Below, one piece after another: positions 1 to 10,289 of a stretch of DNA of 29,815 bases. Both the position numbers and the translations under genes were made by a program. Every line of letters begins with the position of its first letter. Position 1 is the first letter of the stretch. Source of the DNA: Stentor roeselii (lineage: Eukaryota > Ciliophora > Heterotrichea > Heterotrichida > Stentoridae); NCBI GenBank assembly GCA_006503475.1, contig RSEH01000385.1, positions 1-29,815 of the forward strand. The letters run 5' to 3'. The notes below the pieces were generated by a model. The model was not told the DNA's origin and made no database searches. It saw nothing but the letters and a program-made list of their open reading frames with translations.

Positions 1-1359
1 GATCTTATGTGGAATGACCTTGTTGAATATGAAGCATATGAGTTTACCTCAAGAACCTCATTCCATCAGCTTACTTCAATTGTCTTAGAATTTATTGATC
101 AACCTCAACTTGAATCATTAGCCAAGCCTCGACTATCCAAGTATCTGAATTATTTATTGTCAAAACTTTCAAATATGTGTGATATCTATACTGACACAAT
201 TGAACTTTTCACATTTATTGCTGAAAGACTTCCTGTTATTGATGATTCTGATGAAACTAATGTTATTGCTTTAGAGCTATTAATAGAAACTGGTAGATTT
301 TACCAAGTTCCAGGTGAACTTTATACCCGAAGCACTGCTCAAATAAATATAATGCAAGTCGTTAACTTGCAGGATTATTTGATGCCTATCGCATTGGGTA
401 ATAATGAAGTGAAACTCAGGAACTCTGGTCTCAATGAAAACGCAATAATCAGATTAGCTGCTGGTACATTTAGCTCTTCTTCAAATTCAGATATAATCCA
501 AATCAGTGTGACTAGTTCAAGCTACATGACCGATGATAGCACAGAAGATTACGAAACTATTCAAGAAATGAACGCGAAGGATGAGGGCTGCATCATTGTT
601 ATGAAATACACTGGATTAAGCAAAAATGAAGTTGGATGTGCTTCTTTCAATGGTGAATGGGTGAATGAAAACTGCAAAGTCATCTCTGCTTCAGAAGATA
701 CTGTAGAAATAAGTGTCACTAAAAGTGGTACTTACAAGATTGTGAAAGCAGACAATGAAAATGAATCAAGTATTTTTCCGAATCTTTATATTGTTATTAG
801 TCTTGTCATTCTTTGTGCCTTGGCTATGCCTTTCATGGTTTACGTGGACAAGAACACTCTTTACATGAACATTCCTTCTCAATCTGCCACCAGCAGATCA
901 GGATTAGATGGAAAGTTCAGTTCAGAATACGGAGGAGAATATTCAGAAGACTCAATTTTCTCAAAGCACTTACTCATCAGCATGTTTATCAATGCTCACG
1001 ATATTCCAAGATCAGAAAAATTACTGACAATCATAACAAACATTGTCTTTGGAATTTTCATTCAAAGTGCAATGCTTGAATACTTGAGCATTCACAAAGC
1101 CTTGATAGGAGTGATCAGTGCATTGATTGTTTTGCCTCTTAGTGTGACAATAATCACTTTGATTAGATTCAGAACTAGTAAATTGGCCAAGATTATCGGA
1201 ATAGCTTTGGCTGTTATTTTCATGAGTTTCAGTGTCGTTGGAGTTTACATACTTGGTTCGACTAGCTTGTGGTACATCGCATTTATTTGTGGACTTGGAA
1301 CTGAATTTGTTGTTTCTCAAAGCATCATTATGGGTTTAAGACAAATTTTCAACTTTTAG
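1..1359 (+). CDS. Polycystin-1/REJ-like multi-pass membrane protein, C-terminal part (5' truncated)
   Basis: The frame is already open at base 1, so the gene starts outside the window; the first ATG is at 7. About 452 residues are visible, ending in TAG. Numbering from that ATG, residues 1-250 look extracellular. Around 195-246 there is a GPS-like stretch (C195, C211, W218, C223, then Ser/Thr-rich strands ending SGTYKIV) just before the first membrane segment (about 257-280). A polar cytoplasmic loop follows, then a patch reading SKHLLISMF plus PR, and four further hydrophobic segments to the C-terminus. GPS-like motif, membrane span, loop with a conserved H/PR patch and several more spans is the order known in polycystin-1 and in the large REJ/PKD-like surface proteins of ciliates. 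No PLAT domain is visible and the second GPS cysteine pair is missing. The family call is inference; a membrane protein is certain. Confidence 0.6.
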   Translation, partial: DLMWNDLVEYEAYEFTSRTSFHQLTSIVLEFIDQPQLESLAKPRLSKYLNYLLSKLSNMCDIYTDTIELFTFIAERLPVIDDSDETNVIALELLIETGRFYQVPGELYTRSTAQINIMQVVNLQDYLMPIALGNNEVKLRNSGLNENAIIRLAAGTFSSSSNSDIIQISVTSSSYMTDDSTEDYETIQEMNAKDEGCIIVMKYTGLSKNEVGCASFNGEWVNENCKVISASEDTVEISVTKSGTYKIVKADNENESSIFPNLYIVISLVILCALAMPFMVYVDKNTLYMNIPSQSATSRSGLDGKFSSEYGGEYSEDSIFSKHLLISMFINAHDIPRSEKLLTIITNIVFGIFIQSAMLEYLSIHKALIGVISALIVLPLSVTIITLIRFRTSKLAKIIGIALAVIFMSFSVVGVYILGSTSLWYIAFICGLGTEFVVSQSIIMGLRQIFNF

Positions 1360-2120
1360 ATAAGTAAAGATTTTTAAGTTTTATTGATGGAGGTTTTTTA
1401 TGTTGATTATTTAGAGGATGAAATATTTATGTTGGGATTGAATTAGGATTTTAGATTTTTAGAGTAGTTTGAATTAATAGCTTTCTCTAATTCTTTGAAT
1501 AGTAAGGGTTTATAGGTATTGTTTTTGAAAGATAATGGTATTTTAAAGATAAATGATATAATGTTTGATTAAAGATAGTTAAGTATGCTTGATAAGTTTT
1601 TAAATGCATATTTAGAATACTTGCATTTAATACTTAAATACTAAGAAGCTTTGAAAATTATTACTTAAAGACATCAATTTTTACGTAATTCACATAAATT
1701 TGAATATTTTGATCGATACACATATTTATTTACTCTCTCCAAATGATATATCAAATGAAAAGGAATCTATGCCCTAAAATTATTTTGATCCTCTTCTTAT
1801 GATAGCCCATAATATTTTTAGAATTATTCATACCTTATATTAGATTAAATTTATTCAACCTCTTATTGAATCATCATTCAATTCATTAAAAAATATCGAT
1901 CCAATCTCCTCACTTTCATCGAAATCACAGAAAATTCCTAAATCAAGAAGTTGAACCAAAAGTTCTCATGAAGCCATTTCGAGTTAATTCAAAACTTTAT
2001 TGATGAAAATCGTAAACCCTCTGTGGATCATCTGCCTGTCAATACCCGTCTTCATTCCCTAAAAGTTTTCAAATCAGTGAACCTAAGATAAATAAAAACA
2101 AATTTCTTGATTTTGGAATT

Positions 2121-2280
2121 TAGAACAGGTCTATCCTTGTTTCAAGCTTCTGCTGAAATACCTTAATGAAGCTTAAGTGAATGTTCAGGAAATGCCAGGT
2201 TCCTGATAATCACATCTGCCTGGTAAGGCCGTGACTACTGCAGCTTCAGTGAGATGAGCTAGGAGGTCGGTTCTGTTCAT
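2121..2280. ncRNA. Candidate structured RNA, island 1
   Basis: This 160-base island has 71 G+C (44%) in DNA that is otherwise far more AT-rich. Complementary segments nest into one coherent fold. GAACAG (2123-2128) pairs with CTGTTC (2273-2278), with further C-G and G-T pairs inside. Within that closing stem are three hairpins: AAGCTTC/GAAGCTT (2144-2150/2168-2174), TGCCAGG/CCTGGTA (2193-2199/2219-2225, one wobble) and ACTG/CAGT (2237-2240/2247-2250). An alternative hairpin CAGGAA/TTCCTG (2186-2191/2200-2205) competes with the second. A T6 run lies about 30 bases downstream on +. No known RNA class (tRNA, U-snRNA, SRP, RNase P) could be recognised, and the strand is undecided. Confidence 0.35.
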
Positions 2281-3735
2281 ACGAAAAGAATGCAAAATCA
2301 TTAGAAAATTTATTTTTTATGTTCAATTAGTCTCTTAATGTAAGTACTTTCTTTTTGCTTTATTCGTTAAGAAATCATGCTGAAATGCCAGACTGAGAAT
2401 ATACTTTTTAGTTCTTTTTTTAGTTAAAATGATCGGTTTATAGATATCTTAATATTGAATGTGATTAAATTTTAAAGGCTTCAGCTAAGAATGTTGTAAA
2501 TCTGGGTATTTTAGTTCAAAAGTTTTCAATAATAACTAGCTTTATGTCAGAATGAAAACTTTTTGAAATCAACTCCAATGTATTCACTTTCAAGGTCATT
2601 TTAAAAAGTTCTTATTCTCAACTCTTCAAGACTAGAGCTGATTACCTTTCAGTAAATTTTCAATCAATAAGCACCTCTATTCCTAAAAAATCATCAGAGC
2701 CTGCAATAAAATCCTTCTAATTTTATCTTCCTTCAATATAAATATTCTTTATATGAAAAAAATTTACTCCTCTGAACGATCTTGTGAGTGCCTTAAGAAG
2801 AAATTAGGAGGAACCCAGAAAACTTTTAAAAGATCTGAGCAAGGTGTTTCATTAAAATCAAAATTTCTACCGTTCGATCATTTAAACATCTTGATAAATA
2901 ACAACACGAACTATGTTTATTTAAGTGTACTTAGGCCATATGAACTTACATAAAATCATACTATTATATTTTTATTAGTTACTTAATATATTACCTCAAA
3001 ATAAATGATTTTTTATTTAGGGCTATCATGTAAAAATCATAGTGAAGATTGAATATTTCTATTCAGAAATATTTTAAATTCTAGAAGTTGGGGTGGAAAA
3101 TTTGAAATTAGAAGTTTTGGTTTGACTTTGCAGAGAGTTTTACGACTTTCACAATTTTGAAAATTTTCTTCTGTTTACTGTAGAGGAAAAGATCGATTTG
3201 TAGAGAGTTTCTATGCTTCTTGGCGCATTTAGTATGATTATTGAATTATATATAAAATTATTTTAAAGCAATCTCAAAAGCCTATTTCAAGCAGTAGTCA
3301 CTTATAGTAACCCTAGTTTCGAATGACCTAATCAATTATAATTTTAGGGTTTTGGTAATTCGTATCATATGCAATTTACTTATTGATACTCTATAAAAGA
3401 AAGTATTTTGACACTAGATTAAGAAAGACTTGTGATTATTTATTAAAGATTTCTTGATTTACAATTAGACTTAGCTCTAAAGAATTAAAATATCTAAATT
3501 ACCGTGAATAGAACTTACAATATTTCTGATTTTAGTTGAAGTGTTTTTTTATAAGAATATTTAAAAATTAAAGGAATTTATAAGAGATGATACTCAAAAC
3601 AATGAAGACTTTAATTATTTATTATGATATATATGGTTAGAAAATAAAGGATAATTTTAATCGAAGATTTATAATTGGAATAGAAGATCCATCAATTTAA
3701 TTGTTATTTTACTTAAAAAATCACCTTGAAGAGAT

Positions 3736-3900
3736 ACCAGAAACTGGGTTGGCTACAGGCCCTATCCTGTGGTTCCACAGCTTTTGTAGAACTTTCGTAG
3801 TTCCCACTTCGTTCTTGATTTTTATCATCAAACTGAGCCTTTTGAGCTCAGATTTGATCAAGTCCAGGTTTGCTAAATAGTTGGCCTGAGCGGTTTGAAT
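3736..3900. ncRNA. Candidate structured RNA, island 2
   Basis: A second GC-richer island. Its best element is an 11-bp stem with one bulged A: TCAAACTGAGC (3828-3838) pairs with 3846-3857 around a 7-base loop, extended after a bulge by CTTGA/TCAAG (3814-3818/3858-3862). Flanking hairpins are CTACAGG/CCTGTGG (3753-3759/3766-3772, one wobble), GAAC/GTTC (3789-3792/3800-3803) and CAGG/CCTG (3865-3868/3885-3888). A run of six A (about 3715-3720) just left of the island would be a T-run terminator if the RNA were transcribed from the minus strand. No RNA family was recognised. Confidence 0.35.
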
Positions 3901-6300
3901 GATTGTTAGTTAAGGGGAAAAGGGATTCAGTTTAAAAGATCATCAATATTGGGATCTATTGATCTAAGCCTTTATCCATAGGTTTCTATTATCTCAATAA
4001 TCTTTACTCAGACTACTTGATTCAATCCGGATATAATATGGAACACGCTTTGACCTGATAGAAAGATTTTACTTAATTAGGAGTCCTCTCATTGTTCCTC
4101 AATGACTTTCATCAAAGTATCATTCCTTGAATATCTTATTCTATGAACACAAATCATATGGGTCTGATCTAGTAAACAAGGGGGGATATTCTGAGAAGAT
4201 GAGAGATAATATGTCATTAGGAATTTTTTTTTCTTTTTAGGGCTAGATTCAATAAGAAGAAGTTTTGAAAGTTCCTTGAACTTGAAAGAGCTATGAATAC
4301 TCTTATTCTTATCTTCAGATTCTCAATTCTTGTTGTATTTTTAATTTAATTTTATAGTTAGAAAATTAGTTTGAATGGAAAAATGGATGAAAATTCGTTA
4401 GGATTTAAGTTTTTTTAGCTTAAAAATGATGTTTTATAATAACTAGGATAATCTAAGGGTTTTTAAATTGAGGAACGGCCAGTTGAACGAATTCCAATTT
4501 TTCAATAAATCAAGAAGCCAGTTCTTTAAGCTGCTCTATTCAAAAATTCATAAGGTTTGAAAATTAAGAAGCAGATGCCTATTGAAATAAGTAGCCTGCT
4601 GCCAGGGCAAGTCTTCTCGGTAAAGTTTTCGAAATAACTTTTGACATATAAAAACTCTAAAGTTTTAAAGTGAGCTCTCATTTCAGCCCAAAAACTAAAT
4701 CAGGTCTTTGATTCCATTTGATGTTCTAAAAAGAAAGCTCGACTCTAACAATCTCTTATCATGACTCAAACTTTTCCTTATCTTCTCTTTCTGTTTTAAG
4801 AGACGATACTTAAATCGAGTCCTTTGCTTTGATCTAGTTTTTTGAAGAGAGCTTTCCTCATAAAGAAACAAAAAATTGTTTTTATTTCCTTAAACGAAGG
4901 CAGACTGCAGAGATCATTACTATCTAGTAAAAGAATTAAATATATATGATATCATCTGAAGCTGCCTTAACTTAACCTATTTTTCTGCAGGATCTCTTGA
5001 TGGAGAGTTTTTTCCGACCATTAAAATAAATCAAATTGTTGACTTTGATTCATTTAAAAGCTAAAATTGAATTTTAGGCATCTTTTTAATTTGAAGAAAA
5101 GTCGAAGATGTGCACTTACTTTTTGGATTTTCTTCTTTGATAAAACAGCAAAAAAGATATGATTGACCTTTAAAGAACTCGCAGAAATATTCAAAAACTT
5201 TACTAGCATATTTCAACAGTTTTAATTAAGAAGTAATTTTGTTCTGAATGTTGATATCTTTGAAAATGAAGACTAAACTTAAAAGAGGTACAAAAAAAAG
5301 AAAATCATTTAAAAACTTTCAATCTAATTATTTAGGATCTGGTATGAAGAAGGTTTAATCAACCTAACTTCATCATTTGATATTATCAGGAAAATCTACT
5401 TATTATTGAACTGATTTAAAAATGTGAAAAGTTAAGAAGAAAACTAATAGAACTATTTTTGGATGCTAAAGCTTGAGAGATTTTTTGTTATTTTATTATA
5501 TGGTCTAATTATATGGCTATGAATTCAGCTTTTTTTTGATAAAAATGCACCCTGCTGAATTAGATATGTCAAGATAATTTTTACGCATATTATATTGAAT
5601 GTAAAGAGAAATATTCTGATTTTTGTTTTATATTTGAATATAGTATACTTTTTGTAAAGAATTACAATGTTTGCTATGAATCAAGATATGTTTATAATTT
5701 TTAATTGATTACAAAGTTTAGTTTTTTTTAATTTGACGACTTCTCCTCTTATCAAAGGGTTTTAGATGCTTACTGAACTTTAATGGAAATCTAAAAAGTA
5801 AACATGGAAATATCTGAAGTCGCCCTGAAAATATTGAGATCAATGTTTCATGAGAAAAAGGGAGTAAAAATTTCTCTTGAAGATTAATCTAGAGAACTTA
5901 AAAAATTTAGTTTGATTAGTTGTTTATATGGATTATGACTTTCTAATTCGGTAAAAATAGTCGATAAATATTTTATTCTACTTTTTAATCAACTATGAAA
6001 CTTTTATATGAGTTCTTTTTAACATTTTAATAAGCATAATTCGATTCTAAGTAATGAACTCTTAGTTTTTCTTTGAAATTTATTAAATTTGAGAACTTGA
6101 GCAATCTATTCCTAAAGTTTAGTTAGAGAAAAGTTTAATTGATAATTTTGGTGAAAGGAATAAAAATGATATAATTAAAATCACTTTACAAATATTAAAG
6201 GTAGAAAAATAGATAGAATCAAAATTTATGTATTTCCTTAATTTAATTTTGAAAAAAGTATAAATAATGTTGTTTACCAATTTTTAAATTCTAATCATGA

Positions 6301-6565
6301 AACTATCCTTTTCATATTATTCCTCTAGATATTTATCTGAAAATTTTTGAGAAATACTGAAGAATCGACTTTCTGGAAAATTTTAAAAATTTTTAGAGCA
6401 TTTGGATATAGAAGCTTTTTATTAGAAAGATAAACTATACTTTAACTATTATTCTCACAATATTTATCCGAAAATTTATCGAGATGTGCAGAAAAAATCA
6501 ATTTAATAAAATAATATAATGAAATATAAACACAGCCTGGATATTTAAGCTTCCCTATTTGAATA
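6301..6565. repeat. Diverged direct duplication, two copies of about 132 bp
   Basis: The segment starting AACTATCCTTT at 6301 matches the segment starting AACTATACTTT at 6433. Shared blocks in the same order include TATTATTC, ATATTTATC, GAAAATTT and, about 105 bases in, GGATAT followed by AAGCTT (6404 in copy 1, 6539 in copy 2). The nearly constant offset (132-135) argues for an old tandem duplication rather than scattered AT-rich chance matches. No third copy was seen on either side. No function is evident. Confidence 0.5.
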
Positions 6566-6885
6566 TAGAAATGATTTAGCTAAGATTTACTCCTGGCCAA
6601 AAGACATCGAATTAAATAAGAGAGAACTTAATATATGATAAATTTGAAGCTAATTGAAATACAACGACTTGTAAACTAATATCCAGTATCTTGGCCTTAA
6701 AGTAGGTCATCAGAAATAATTCCAGTCATTTTTCTTTCAGTTGCCTTCAGCTATCTTCTACGTCAATACAATCAGAGAAAAATAAGAAAACCTTATAAAT
6801 AATTCAACATCAAATCGATAAATATCAAAAGACATCGTTCACTGACCCATCAAAACATGATCTTTCCATAATCCTAAAAAAAATG

Positions 6886-7024
6886 CTAATTTTTCACCCA
6901 AATTAAAAAACCCCTAATAAATCCTCCTCTTCTCCCTCTCAACCATTCAACCAATCCCAAATCCCTTAAATCCTCAAAAAAATCTCTAAAATTCCTCAAA
7001 CTCCACCAAAATATCAAAATTCCT
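6886..7024 (+). promoter_or_regulatory. G-free 5' flank of the CD36-like gene
   Basis: 139 consecutive bases contain no G on the + strand and are rich in A and C, with CT-rich runs near 6920-6940. The tract ends 40 bases before the ATG of the downstream gene. Its position suggests promoter or 5' leader sequence. What the bias does is unknown; it resembles the G-free stretch at 24440-24638. Confidence 0.4.
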
Positions 7025-7031
7025 GACGTCA
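7024..7031. promoter_or_regulatory. TGACGTCA palindrome upstream of the CD36-like gene
   Basis: A perfect 8-base palindrome identical to the classical CREB/ATF (bZIP) site lies 33 bases before the ATG at 7065. It marks the edge of the G-free tract. An E2F-like TTTCCCGC is at 7052-7059. Short motifs like these can arise by chance, and no binding evidence exists here, so this is only a candidate. Confidence 0.25.
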
Positions 7032-7064
7032 GTAATAATCTCACTGACAAATTTCCCGCTGATA

Positions 7065-10000
7065 ATGATAAAACGTCAATGGGTAATCGGAGGCTGTCTG
7101 ACCTTCTGGTGCATAGTCTTCCTTCTAATCGCAGTCCTATCGCCAATAATCCTCTCAGACCTTCTCGAAAAGAAAATAAAAGATTCCATCACTCTAACCA
7201 AGTCCAACAAAGAAAAGCTTTGGGGAAAGGTTCCAGGTGACTTAAAAGTGAAAATGTTTCAAAGTTTCCAATTCTTCAACATTTTAAACCCCGAAGACGT
7301 GATGAACGGTGAGCAGCCTTTGATCGAGCGTAAAAACGGCTACGTCTACCAAGAGTTCGACGATTTCCAAAAGATTGACTGGGAAAAGCGACACGGCAAG
7401 AAACTGGTCAGGTTCCACCTGCTGCGTTACACAAAAAAGACGAACAATGCAAAGTGGCCTTCAAACGTTACGCCTGAAGACCAGATCACTCAAGTCAGTG
7501 TTGGAGCCTTCGGCGCCTGGTTTCAGTTAAAACATTTGACAAGACAACAAATCGCTCTTTCTGTACTTTTTCAGATAGTCAATGCAATGGAAACTTCTTT
7601 GTTGAATACTGCCTACAGCCAGGTCGTCTTGCCCTTGCTTGGAGGCTTTCGAGGGGCTTTTCAGTTTATTTTCCAACCGGCTGGCATTTCGCAGGAACGG
7701 GCTGAAAGCATCTGGAATGACAGGTACTACGGCATGGGACTCAATACGACTAACCCTGTCTGGGTCCAGGCTTTGATGGAGAATGTGTTTAATGATACTT
7801 TTGTCTTAACTCACCCTATTACTGGAACGATTTCTCTGCTTTGGTCGTATTTCGGACTCAGTGATTCGGAACTTAAAGCGATTTTTTCTGGGCATTTTAA
7901 AGATTCTTATGATTTGGCTACTATTTTGTTCTATAATAATTATGAATGTCCTGATAACTTTGAGACACCTTTTAATTGTGACCCGATTTATCTTGCGTCT
8001 TTGCAGTGGACTTTTTCTGGAGTCACTTTGTTTCCACCGTTTATGGCGAAACCTTCGATTTCTATTGCGAGTGTCAATGATACCACTACTGGGTACCCTG
8101 AACTTTATTATTTTTTTGAAGAGACTTCAGTGAGGCAAAAGTATGGAAATTATAATTTTACACTTGATGATTATCAGTCATTGTTTTTTTATAATAGGAA
8201 AAATAACTTCCCGCTTTATAGCAAATATACTTTATTGGATGTTGGGAAAATGAACAAGTTTTTTGATTGGGCTTATAAGGGAAAATTTGATTTGATCTCG
8301 GATATGTTGAATTTGGGATCGGAAAATAAGGCTAGGATTCTTTGGGATTATATTAATGCTTTGATTGATTATACTGCACTTCAGGGAAGGTTTGATCCTG
8401 ATGTTTATAATATTGACAACCGCGGAATGACGCAAGAACTTTCGATCGGTGTTCTAGGAAGTCAGACCCTTTACAGCTTACTAGTAGAAATGTCAGAAAC
8501 CTTACCACTGGGCATATCAAGTATATACAACCTTCAAAGGATCTTTCAAGACAATTTAGAATGCACAACAGCCGTCTCAGAAATCCTATCCTCTGAAAAT
8601 GCCACGATTTGCTCAACCTTCGAACTTGAATGGTCTCCTTCAAGCGACGGCATCTCTCAATGGATAAGCACTTACTGGTCCGATGTGAATTCAACATCCT
8701 GGTGGACTTTCCAAAACCTTTCACAATTAACCTACCCTGAAATGTTGAAACTATTCAAGACAAGTAACAACCTGACAAAAAACTTCGAAAAATACGACTT
8801 AGAACTGAAAGTAAATTACAAATGTGAAAATATTGGCCCAAGATGTGACCCAATGTTTTTAGCAAAAATGCAATGGGGTCAAAGTCTAGTCACTAACAAC
8901 CTTCCCAGTATTTTACAGAAAATTCACGTGAAAAACTCAACAACTATCACAAACTACCAGAACCTTTCCATGGGTCTGAAAGGTACTCCTGAGTACTCTT
9001 CTTTCATCAAGTCAAGAAACATTGAAGCTGAACTTTCCTTATCTTCAGTTGACTTTCTTTTAAGTTTTGAAGGTATTTTAAACCCTTTAGTAATTCAGAA
9101 GTTTTTCCTGTTCGAATTCGAGCGAAATTACGAAGGTCAAAAAAAATTACTGAAAATTGAGATGCCGGAGGCGATGATCGAGTACTTAAGATACACAGTC
9201 GACCTCTACGCACTTGGAGGTCTTATCAAGACGAAGACTGTGAACCAGATTCTCTTCGCTGACTACACCGAGCCTCTGCTGAGCAAGTCGAAATACATGA
9301 GTCCTCTGCTGGGTGGAAACCCTTCGATAAACCTGAACTCGACAAGCCTTGCACAGAACATGACTCAAGACCACTTCAAAAACATCAGCGAAGACATGCG
9401 TGACGGAATGGACACAGGCGAGCAGGACTCAAGTGAAGTGAGAAGGTACAGGCTTTATGGAGGAAAGACTTACATCAACTTCCTTAACCCGGCGTATTTG
9501 GGAGAGTCATCTAAAGGTCCTGTTATTTCTTATGTGAATTACAACCCCTGGCCTGAGGAAATTCAGATGATTGGAACTGATGGATGGGCTTTTAAACCTT
9601 ATCTTACAAAACATACTAATCTCAAATTCTTTCTTGATGTCGCTGGACTCATCTTTTCAGGGAATTATGATAAGAAGACTAATCAGAGGGGCTTTGAATG
9701 CTTACGATTTAATATTGGAAAGGAAAATTTTCAGAATGTCAGTTTTAATAAGGAAAATGCGAAGTATAATGCTTATGCACCTAATGGACTTATTAATTTT
9801 ACTGGAGTCTTGACGGCTCCTTTGTTTGGGTCTAAGCCTTATTATTTGGATGCTGATAAGACTTTGAGGAAACTTATTAATTATTCTGATCCTTCTCAGG
9901 TGAAACCTGAAAAATATGAGTCGTATTCTATTATTGAGAAACATACAGGTGCGGATTTTAAGGGCATGATGCAGGTTCAGTTTAATTCTGAGTTGAAACC

Positions 10001-10289
10001 TGATATGCTTTATCCCAAACTTGGACTTTATAATTTGAAGGAGTTTGGAATGAATACTTATATGCCTATGATGTTTCTTCAGAGATATATTGCTTTGAGT
10101 CAAAGCACTTGTGATAAGTATTTCGGGATTATTCATGTGATCTCAACAGTTATTTTAGTTGCTCAAATCGTAGGTTATGTCTTAGCTGGGATCTTTGTGA
10201 TTCTGCTGGTAATATACATCTGGAGACAGCATCGAAAGTCAAAGATTAAAAATGAAAGCGATTATGGGCATTCCTTAATGATTAAGTAG
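7065..10289 (+). CDS. CD36/LIMP-2 (scavenger receptor class B) family membrane protein, enlarged by an internal duplication
   Basis: 1074 residues with the CD36 layout: an N-terminal membrane segment (about 6-30), a very long lumenal/extracellular region, a C-terminal membrane segment (about 1022-1055) and a short basic tail. The C-terminal third carries the family signatures: an LFADYTEPLL element (the usual LWGY-DPLL strand), a cysteine in the RGFECLRF strand, and the P-G-x-x-(N/D) to SKPYYLDAD to HTG run that matches the CD36 SPHF/AD/TG region. At least twelve N-x-S/T sequons fit lumenal exposure. Family members bind lipids, lipoproteins or particles and move lipid across membranes or serve in lysosomes. 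It is about twice the usual 470-500 residues because the middle contains two related blocks, each with a C...CDPxxLAxxQW motif (about residues 295-315 and 585-610). ATG 7065 is the first in frame. The gene ends in TAG, after which the frame stays open for 66 more codons. Confidence 0.85.
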   Translation: MIKRQWVIGGCLTFWCIVFLLIAVLSPIILSDLLEKKIKDSITLTKSNKEKLWGKVPGDLKVKMFQSFQFFNILNPEDVMNGEQPLIERKNGYVYQEFDDFQKIDWEKRHGKKLVRFHLLRYTKKTNNAKWPSNVTPEDQITQVSVGAFGAWFQLKHLTRQQIALSVLFQIVNAMETSLLNTAYSQVVLPLLGGFRGAFQFIFQPAGISQERAESIWNDRYYGMGLNTTNPVWVQALMENVFNDTFVLTHPITGTISLLWSYFGLSDSELKAIFSGHFKDSYDLATILFYNNYECPDNFETPFNCDPIYLASLQWTFSGVTLFPPFMAKPSISIASVNDTTTGYPELYYFFEETSVRQKYGNYNFTLDDYQSLFFYNRKNNFPLYSKYTLLDVGKMNKFFDWAYKGKFDLISDMLNLGSENKARILWDYINALIDYTALQGRFDPDVYNIDNRGMTQELSIGVLGSQTLYSLLVEMSETLPLGISSIYNLQRIFQDNLECTTAVSEILSSENATICSTFELEWSPSSDGISQWISTYWSDVNSTSWWTFQNLSQLTYPEMLKLFKTSNNLTKNFEKYDLELKVNYKCENIGPRCDPMFLAKMQWGQSLVTNNLPSILQKIHVKNSTTITNYQNLSMGLKGTPEYSSFIKSRNIEAELSLSSVDFLLSFEGILNPLVIQKFFLFEFERNYEGQKKLLKIEMPEAMIEYLRYTVDLYALGGLIKTKTVNQILFADYTEPLLSKSKYMSPLLGGNPSINLNSTSLAQNMTQDHFKNISEDMRDGMDTGEQDSSEVRRYRLYGGKTYINFLNPAYLGESSKGPVISYVNYNPWPEEIQMIGTDGWAFKPYLTKHTNLKFFLDVAGLIFSGNYDKKTNQRGFECLRFNIGKENFQNVSFNKENAKYNAYAPNGLINFTGVLTAPLFGSKPYYLDADKTLRKLINYSDPSQVKPEKYESYSIIEKHTGADFKGMMQVQFNSELKPDMLYPKLGLYNLKEFGMNTYMPMMFLQRYIALSQSTCDKYFGIIHVISTVILVAQIVGYVLAGIFVILLVIYIWRQHRKSKIKNESDYGHSLMIK

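Larger units (their letters stand above)
1360..7064. other. 5.7-kb gene-poor intergenic region
   Basis: No convincing protein gene is visible on either strand. The longest open frame (2753-2953, 66 codons) is about what chance gives in this much AT-rich DNA. The region begins with a 127-base C-free stretch (1354-1480) and ends with a 139-base G-free stretch (6886-7024). Between them are three GC-richer islands with nested inverted repeats (about 2121-2280, 3736-3900, 4566-4618) and a diverged direct duplication (6301 to about 6565). No tRNA was found by eye. This spacing is anomalous beside the packed genes at 18.5-29.8 kb. Confidence 0.6.

Noticed and set aside
2196-2206. GGTTC elements resembling a tRNA B box (also near 3771)
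   Set aside because: No matching A box, acceptor stem or anticodon arm at the required spacing.
2753-2953. 66-codon open frame in the gene-poor region
   Set aside because: About one such frame is expected by chance in 5.7 kb of AT-rich DNA read six ways, and the product has no recognisable features.
4897-4997. Possible H-type pseudoknot: AAGGCAG/CTGCCTT interleaved with AGAGATC/GATCTCT
   Set aside because: Two 7-base complementary pairs within 100 bases can occur by chance, and no telomerase-template or other RNA landmark lies nearby.
9702-10136. 144-codon frame antisense to the CD36-like gene
   Set aside because: A shadow of the coding strand: it lies wholly opposite a well-supported gene and has no family features. 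The same holds for 8353-8724, 20560-20931 and 28206-28592.
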